Part shown: piece by piece, positions 7,201-10,959 of the stretch
Layout: every line of letters begins with the position of its first letter
Position numbering within the stretch: position 1 is the stretch's first letter
DNA from: Halobacteriales archaeon QH_10_70_21
GTDB lineage: Archaea; Halobacteriota; Halobacteria; Halobacteriales; Haloarculaceae
Assembly: GCA_003021325.1 (NCBI GenBank)
Contig: PXQM01000196.1
Span: 1 to 10,959 of the forward strand
DNA: 10,959 bases
Direction of reading: 5' to 3'
The notes under the pieces: model-generated
What the model was told of the DNA's origin: nothing
The model's input: only the letters and a program-made list of their open reading frames with translations
Databases searched by the model: none
Position numbers and translations under genes: made by a program

Positions 7201-7800
7201 ATGGACTGGGAGCGGGTGGCCGGTCACGACCCCGTCGAGGTCACCGACGAGGAGCGCGAGGCGGCCGTACTCGCGCCCGTCGTCACTCGCTCCGACGGCG
7301 AGGACCTGCTTTTCACCAAGCGGGCCGACCACCTCGGCGAACACCCGGGCCAGATGAGCTTCCCCGGTGGCGGCCGCGAGCCCAGCGACGACGACCTCCA
7401 GGCCACCGCCAAGCGCGAGGCGCGCGAGGAGATCGGTCTCCGGCCGAGCGAGGCCGAGGTCGTCGGCCGGCTCGACGACATCCGCACCATCACCAACTAC
7501 GCGGTCCGGCCGTTCGTCGCCCGCGTCCCCGACCGCGAGTACACCCCCGACGAGCGCGAGGTCGCCGAGATCGCCGTCCTGCCGCTGTCGGCGCTGACCG
7601 ATCTCGACAACTACGAGTCCGAGCACCGCGACCACCCCCACTACGGCGAGATACGCATCCACTTCTTCCACGTCGACGGCTACACGGTCTGGGGGGCGAC
7701 CGGCCGGATGCTGGTCCAGCTGCTCGAGCTGGCGACCGACTGGGAGATGCCGACCGACGTCGACCGGGTCGTCGACCCCGACGCCGACTTCCCCGTCTGA
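7201..7800 (+). CDS. Nudix hydrolase, CoA pyrophosphatase type
   Basis: A 199-residue Nudix enzyme likely to cleave the pyrophosphate bond of CoA or acyl-CoA to 4'-phosphopantetheine and 3',5'-ADP. The CoA-specific signature before the Nudix box, LL-x-T-x-R...G-x3-FPGG, is present as LLFTKRADHLGEHPGQMS then FPGG (residues 36-57). The Nudix box runs G58 to L80 and ends KREAREEIGL, with the metal-binding Glu pair E76-E77 present. Its first conserved Glu is Asp (D64). Length fits the NudL/YeaB group. ATG 7201 is preferred over GTG 7186, with a G-rich GGGGGGT immediately upstream. The last 13 codons overlap a tandem duplication. CoA turnover could connect loosely to the acyl-CoA synthetase in the window, but the genes are far apart and on opposite strands. 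Confidence 0.9.
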   Translation: MDWERVAGHDPVEVTDEEREAAVLAPVVTRSDGEDLLFTKRADHLGEHPGQMSFPGGGREPSDDDLQATAKREAREEIGLRPSEAEVVGRLDDIRTITNYAVRPFVARVPDREYTPDEREVAEIAVLPLSALTDLDNYESEHRDHPHYGEIRIHFFHVDGYTVWGATGRMLVQLLELATDWEMPTDVDRVVDPDADFPV

Positions 7801-7834
7801 CCGGGTCGTCGACCCGACGCCGACTTCCCCGTCC
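7762..7834 (+). repeat. 37-base tandem duplication at the end of the Nudix gene
   Basis: Bases 7762-7798 and 7799-7834 are near-identical direct copies starting GACCGGGTCGTCGACCC. The second lacks one C in the C-run and has C for T near its end. The first copy encodes the C-terminus DRVVDPDADFPV; the stop TGA spans the junction, so the second copy is untranslated. This looks like replication slippage. Confidence 0.85.
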
Positions 7835-7837
7835 GAA

Positions 7838-7883
7838 CGGTCCGTACCGGTCAATACCGGTACGGACCGGCCGGTATCGGACC
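7838..7883 (+). promoter_or_regulatory. Cluster of three CCGGTA(T)CGGACC elements, operator-like, upstream of ugpB
   Basis: CCGGTACGGACC occurs at 7857-7868 and, on the opposite strand, at 7839-7850. A third copy with one inserted T, CCGGTATCGGACC, lies at 7871-7883. The first two form a perfect 14-bp inverted repeat (7838-7851 with 7856-7869) around the 4-base spacer CAAT. It is about 60-100 bases upstream of the ugpB TATA box. No T-run follows, so a terminator for the Nudix gene is less likely than a regulator-binding cluster, though the hairpin could form in RNA. The repeats are seen directly; the operator role is inferred. Confidence 0.5.
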
Positions 7884-7941
7884 CTCGAGAACGGACGCGT
7901 ATCTGCCACTACGTTGCCCACTGTTCGACGAAATATCGGAA

Positions 7942-7949
7942 TTATAATA
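7942..7949 (+). promoter_or_regulatory. TATA box of the ugp operon
   Basis: TTATAATA is the strongest AT-rich box in the window, centred about 37 bases before ATG 7982. It predicts a leader of roughly 10 bases with no Shine-Dalgarno sequence. Confidence 0.6.
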
Positions 7950-7981
7950 CGCTTAGTACGGTCTCGGCTACCTCCGCCTGT

Positions 7982-9325
7982 ATGTCCGACAGGGAGCGAT
8001 CCGTGACGTCGTCGAGACGGTCGGTAGTGGGTGCCTCGGGCCTCGCCCTCGCTGCGGGGACGGCCGGCTGTCTCGGCCAGCTGGGTGGGTCCAGCAACTC
8101 GGTCGAACCGGTCAACGAGGAACTGACGCTGTGGCACGCGATGGGGGGTGGTAACGGCGAGACGCTGAACTCGCTCGGCGACCAGTTCGAGGATGAGACC
8201 GGCATCAGCATCAACATGGAGTTCCAGGACTCCTACGAGAGCGTCCTGACGAACGTCCTGGGGGCACTCGAATCCGGCGAGGTACCGGACTTCGCCCAGA
8301 TAGACAGCCTCTTCGCACAGCAGGTGCTCGACACCGGCCGCGTCGAACCCGTCGAAGAACTGCTGTCCGGGGAGTTCCCGGCCGACGACTTCCTGCCGAA
8401 CGTCACCAGCTTCTTCACAATCGACGGCACCCTGCAGTCGCTGCCGTTCAACAACTCCAACGCCATCATGTACTACAACCGGTCGGCCTTCGAGGCGGCG
8501 GGGCTGGACCCCGACAGCCCGCCGGCGACGCTCGCGGAGGTCCGCTCGGCCTCCGAGACCCTCGTCGAGGAGGGCGTCGTCGACGCCGGCATCACGTGGC
8601 CGAACCACGTCTGGTTCATCGAGCACTGGTACTCCACGGCCGGCCAGCTTCTGTTCGACGCCGAGAACGGCCACGGCGGCGACCCGTCGACGCTTCTGAC
8701 CGACAACGAGACCGCCCGCGGCCTCTACGAGTGGTGGCGCGGGATGGCCGAGGACGACCTCTTCATCAACCCCGGTATCGAGGCGTGGGGGCAGGCGACG
8801 TCGGCGTTCCTCCAGCAGGAGGCGGCGATGCTCCTGACGTCGACGGCGTTCGTCAGCGGCGCCCGGTCGGGCGCCGAGGAGAACGGCTTCGAGGTCGACA
8901 ACGCCTTCTACCCGACCGTCGGCGAGGAGCGCGTCGGCCCGGTCATCGGCGGGGCGTCGTTCTTCGTCCCCTCGGGACTGCCCGACGACCGCCGCGAGGA
9001 CATCGGCTCCTTCCTCGAGTTCATGGCCTCGCCGGAGTCACAGAAACGGTGGCACAAGGGCACCGGCTACTACCCCATCCGGCAGACGGCGGTCGACGAA
9101 CTGTCGTCCGACGGGTGGTTTGACGAGAACCCGATGTTCCGGACGGCGCTCGACCAGCTCCGGGAGTCGCCGTCGGACCCGGCGACCAAACGGATGCTCG
9201 TCGAGCCGGCCCGCCAGTCCCAGCAGATACTCCAGGACACGTCCGTCGAGATATTCAACGGCGATACGAGCGTCGAGGACGGGCTCTCGAGGATGAAATC
9301 CGACGTCGAGGACGAACTGGCGTAG
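7982..9325 (+). CDS. ugpB: Glycerol-3-phosphate-type ABC transporter substrate-binding lipoprotein
   Basis: A 447-residue extracellular solute-binding protein (family 1) that captures substrate outside the cell and delivers it to the UgpA/UgpE channel. The N-terminus has a twin-arginine (SSRRSVVG, residues 10-17), a hydrophobic stretch and the lipobox TAGC with Cys30, so it should be Tat-exported and lipid-anchored. Similarity to E. coli UgpB, as I remember it, is clear: LTLWHAMGGGNGETLNSL just after the signal, SLPFNNSNAIMYYNRSAF mid-protein, then VIGGASFFVPSG and KRWHKGTGYYPI. Length is close to UgpB (438 residues in E. coli). First gene of the operon; ugpA begins 2 bases after its stop. 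Substrate is probably sn-glycerol-3-phosphate or glycerophosphodiesters, but close sugar-binding relatives exist, so specificity is moderately sure. From memory, the ugp operon of Halobacterium salinarum is induced by phosphate limitation. Confidence 0.88.
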   Translation: MSDRERSVTSSRRSVVGASGLALAAGTAGCLGQLGGSSNSVEPVNEELTLWHAMGGGNGETLNSLGDQFEDETGISINMEFQDSYESVLTNVLGALESGEVPDFAQIDSLFAQQVLDTGRVEPVEELLSGEFPADDFLPNVTSFFTIDGTLQSLPFNNSNAIMYYNRSAFEAAGLDPDSPPATLAEVRSASETLVEEGVVDAGITWPNHVWFIEHWYSTAGQLLFDAENGHGGDPSTLLTDNETARGLYEWWRGMAEDDLFINPGIEAWGQATSAFLQQEAAMLLTSTAFVSGARSGAEENGFEVDNAFYPTVGEERVGPVIGGASFFVPSGLPDDRREDIGSFLEFMASPESQKRWHKGTGYYPIRQTAVDELSSDGWFDENPMFRTALDQLRESPSDPATKRMLVEPARQSQQILQDTSVEIFNGDTSVEDGLSRMKSDVEDELA

Positions 9326-9327
9326 AC

Positions 9328-10215
9328 ATGGCGACGCGGGAAGTCTTCGAGAGCCGGCTGGAGGCCGCCGCCCTGCTGTTACCGACGGTTCTCGTCTCGG
9401 TCGTGTTCCTCTACGTGCCCGCCGTGCGGGCCTTCGAACTGAGTCTCTTCGAGGTGGGATTCGGGAGCGGAGACGCCGTCTTCGTCGGCCTCGAGAACTA
9501 CCGCACGCTCGTGACCTCCTCGGCGTACCACCGGAGCGTCCTGCTGACGGTGCTGTTCGCCGCCGCGGTCGTCGTCGGCGTCATGACGTTCTCGCTTCTG
9601 GTCAGCTTCCTCATCCACGAGGTCGAGGTCGGCAAGGGGTTCTACCTCGTGTCGGCCATCTGGCCGTACGCGCTGCCGCCCGCCGTGGCCGGCTTCGTCT
9701 TCTTCTTCATGCTCCACCCCGAACTCGGAGTTCTCACGCGGCCGATCGAGGCGCTCGGGGTCGACGTCGACTGGTTCAGCAGCGGCTCGCAGGCGTTCGT
9801 CGTCATCACGCTCGTCGCCATCTGGAAACAGGTCGGCTACAACGTCATCTTCATGAGCGCCTCGATGAACAACATCCCCGGGTCGCTGACCGAGACGGCA
9901 CGGCTCGACGGCGTCGGCCGGCTGCAGCGCCTGCTGCGGGTGTACGTCCCCATCATGTCGCCGACGCTCGCGTTCCTCGCCATCATGAACACCATCTACG
10001 CGTTCTTCGGCACGTTCGCGTTCATCGACGTCATGACCGACGGCGGCCCCGCGGGCGCGACCAACATCCTCATCTTCGACCTCTACCGGGACGCGCTCCA
10101 GAACTTCGAGTTCGGGACGGCCTCGGCGAAGTCGGTCGTCCTGTTCCTGGTCGTCGGCGCGCTGATGTACGTACAGTTCCGGGTGACCGAGGAGTACGCC
10201 TACTACGGAGGATGA
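9328..10215 (+). CDS. ugpA: Glycerol-3-phosphate-type ABC transporter permease, UgpA
   Basis: A 295-residue inner-membrane permease forming the channel with UgpE. Six hydrophobic segments are visible, at about residues 12-35, 70-96, 105-130, 155-175, 208-228 and 266-284. The cytoplasmic EAA loop that docks on the ATPase is at 187-211 (LTETARLDGVG, then VYVPIMSP). UgpA-like features are IWPYALPPAVAGF (111-123), WKQVGYNVIFMSASMNNIP (166-184) and TDGGPAGATNILIFDLYRDA (237-256), which parallel the E. coli protein as I recall it. Length matches UgpA (295). It starts 2 bases after ugpB with no obvious Shine-Dalgarno, so it is probably translated from the same message by coupling. Confidence 0.9.
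   Translation: MATREVFESRLEAAALLLPTVLVSVVFLYVPAVRAFELSLFEVGFGSGDAVFVGLENYRTLVTSSAYHRSVLLTVLFAAAVVVGVMTFSLLVSFLIHEVEVGKGFYLVSAIWPYALPPAVAGFVFFFMLHPELGVLTRPIEALGVDVDWFSSGSQAFVVITLVAIWKQVGYNVIFMSASMNNIPGSLTETARLDGVGRLQRLLRVYVPIMSPTLAFLAIMNTIYAFFGTFAFIDVMTDGGPAGATNILIFDLYRDALQNFEFGTASAKSVVLFLVVGALMYVQFRVTEEYAYYGG
10207..10211 (+). promoter_or_regulatory. Ribosome binding site of ugpE
   Basis: GGAGG, within the last codons of ugpA, lies 5 bases before ATG 10217. It is a clear Shine-Dalgarno sequence, in contrast to the other genes here, and settles the ugpE start over the out-of-frame ATG at 10212. Confidence 0.75.
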
Positions 10216-10216
10216 G

Positions 10217-10959
10217 ATGACGCTACTGGAGACCATCGTCGATGTCCCGACCCGCGTCACGGAGTACCTGGCGGGCGAGCGGGCCGCGGTCGACCGGCTC
10301 GACCGGCTCCGGGAGGACGGCATCGCGGTCCACGCGCTGCTCGGCTTCCTGGTGCTGCTGTTGCTGTTTCCGGTGCTGGTTGCCGCCGTCGTCAGCACCA
10401 AGCAGTCCGGCATCATCACCGGGCTCGCCGACCTCGTCCCCGGCGGCAACACCTACGGGAACTACTACCGGGCGCTGGTCGAACTCGAGTTCTACCGGTA
10501 CATGCTCAACACGCTCGTGATGGCGAGCGTCATCGTCGTCGGGAAGCTGGTCGTCTCGCTTCTGGCGGTGCTGGCCATCGTCTACTACCGCGTCCCGTAC
10601 AAGGACCTCGTCTTCCTGTTCATCCTCTTTACGCTGCTGTTGCCGGTCCCGGTCCGGTTCGTCCCGCTGTACCGGCTGGTCGACGGCCTCGGCTGGCAGA
10701 ACACGCTGCTCGCAATCACGGTCCCGTACCTCGCGAGCGCGACCACCGTCTTCATCCTGCGGCAGCACTTCCTCTCCATCCCGCCGTCGCTGGTCGAGAA
10801 CGCCAAACTCGACGGCGTCGGACCGCTCGAGTTCCTGTGGCGCGTCCTGATACCGATGTCGAGGGGCATCCTCGTCGGCGTCTCGGTCATCGTCTTCGTC
10901 TACGCCTGGAACCAGTACCTCTGGCCGCTCGTCATCGTCGGCGACGACCTGCAGGTCGC
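10217..10959 (+). CDS. ugpE: Glycerol-3-phosphate-type ABC transporter permease, UgpE, cut by window edge
   Basis: Second channel subunit of the importer; 247 codons are visible and about 40-60 are missing. Hydrophobic segments lie at about residues 39-60, 97-122, 128-145, 162-182 and 217-240. The EAA loop at about 191-215 reads LVENAKLDGVGPLEFL then RVLIPMS. UgpE hallmarks, compared with E. coli from memory, are MLNTLVMASVIVVGKLVVSL (96-115), TLLLPVPVRFVPLYRLVDGL (139-158), LASATTVFILRQHF (172-185) and YAWNQYLWPL (229-238). The first 37 residues form a charged cytoplasmic extension (AGERAAVDRLDRLREDG), apparently longer than in bacterial UgpE. The start is 1 base after the ugpA stop with a good ribosome binding site. 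A ugpC-type ATPase gene is expected just downstream. Confidence 0.9.
   Translation, partial: MTLLETIVDVPTRVTEYLAGERAAVDRLDRLREDGIAVHALLGFLVLLLLFPVLVAAVVSTKQSGIITGLADLVPGGNTYGNYYRALVELEFYRYMLNTLVMASVIVVGKLVVSLLAVLAIVYYRVPYKDLVFLFILFTLLLPVPVRFVPLYRLVDGLGWQNTLLAITVPYLASATTVFILRQHFLSIPPSLVENAKLDGVGPLEFLWRVLIPMSRGILVGVSVIVFVYAWNQYLWPLVIVGDDLQV

Noticed and set aside
7490..8674. A 394-codon minus-strand frame overlapping the Nudix gene and the start of ugpB.
   Set aside because: It is antisense to two clear genes, crosses the ugp promoter and repeat cluster, and has no family signature.
9379..10452. A 357-codon minus-strand frame antisense to ugpA and ugpE.
   Set aside because: Highly charged low-complexity translation; the plus-strand permease genes are unambiguous.
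1..10959. A defence island, mobile element or novel multi-gene system.
   Set aside because: No transposase, integrase, nuclease, toxin, methylase, CRISPR or terminal repeat is visible; the genes are core or common haloarchaeal families with uniform composition.

Overview
The window looks like chromosomal DNA from a halophilic archaeon (class Halobacteria). The proteins are strongly acidic (Asp/Glu-rich, Lys-poor), third codon positions are almost all G or C, and the base composition is very GC-rich. Short AT-rich TATA-like boxes lie 27-28 bases upstream of several start codons, as expected for leaderless archaeal transcripts. A Tat-type lipoprotein signal on the solute-binding protein also fits. 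I cannot name the genus.

Layout, left to right. (a) 1-1690, minus strand: a long-chain acyl-CoA synthetase, cut at its C-terminus by the window edge. (b) 1803-2300, plus: a small membrane protein of unknown function, divergent from the synthetase. (c) 2456-2929, plus: an Lrp/AsnC-family regulator. (d) 3081-3328, plus: a short gene with an apparent one-base frameshift. (e) 3353-5515, plus: an APC-superfamily amino-acid permease fused to two C-terminal UspA-like domains. (f) 5618-6688, minus: a family-4-type glycosyltransferase, convergent with the permease. (g) 6786-7176, plus: a haloarchaeal protein of unknown function whose frame is broken at a G-rich run. (h) 7201-7800, plus: a Nudix hydrolase of the CoA pyrophosphatase type. 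(i) 7801-7981: a non-coding stretch with a 37-base tandem duplication, a cluster of three copies of a 12-13 base element (two forming a perfect 14-bp dyad), and a TATA box. (j) 7982-10959, plus: ugpB-ugpA-ugpE, the binding protein and two permeases of a glycerol-3-phosphate-type ABC importer, with ugpE cut by the window edge and a ugpC-type ATPase expected just beyond.

How the genes relate: the ugp genes form one tight operon (gaps of 2 and 1 bases). The Lrp regulator lies upstream of the amino-acid permease on the same strand and is a reasonable candidate regulator of it, but that is inference. The remaining genes are ordinary single-gene housekeeping or accessory units. I see no tRNA, rRNA, CRISPR array, insertion sequence or integrase, and nothing that amounts to a new multi-gene system. 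The features most worth checking are the repeat cluster before ugpB and the two disrupted reading frames.
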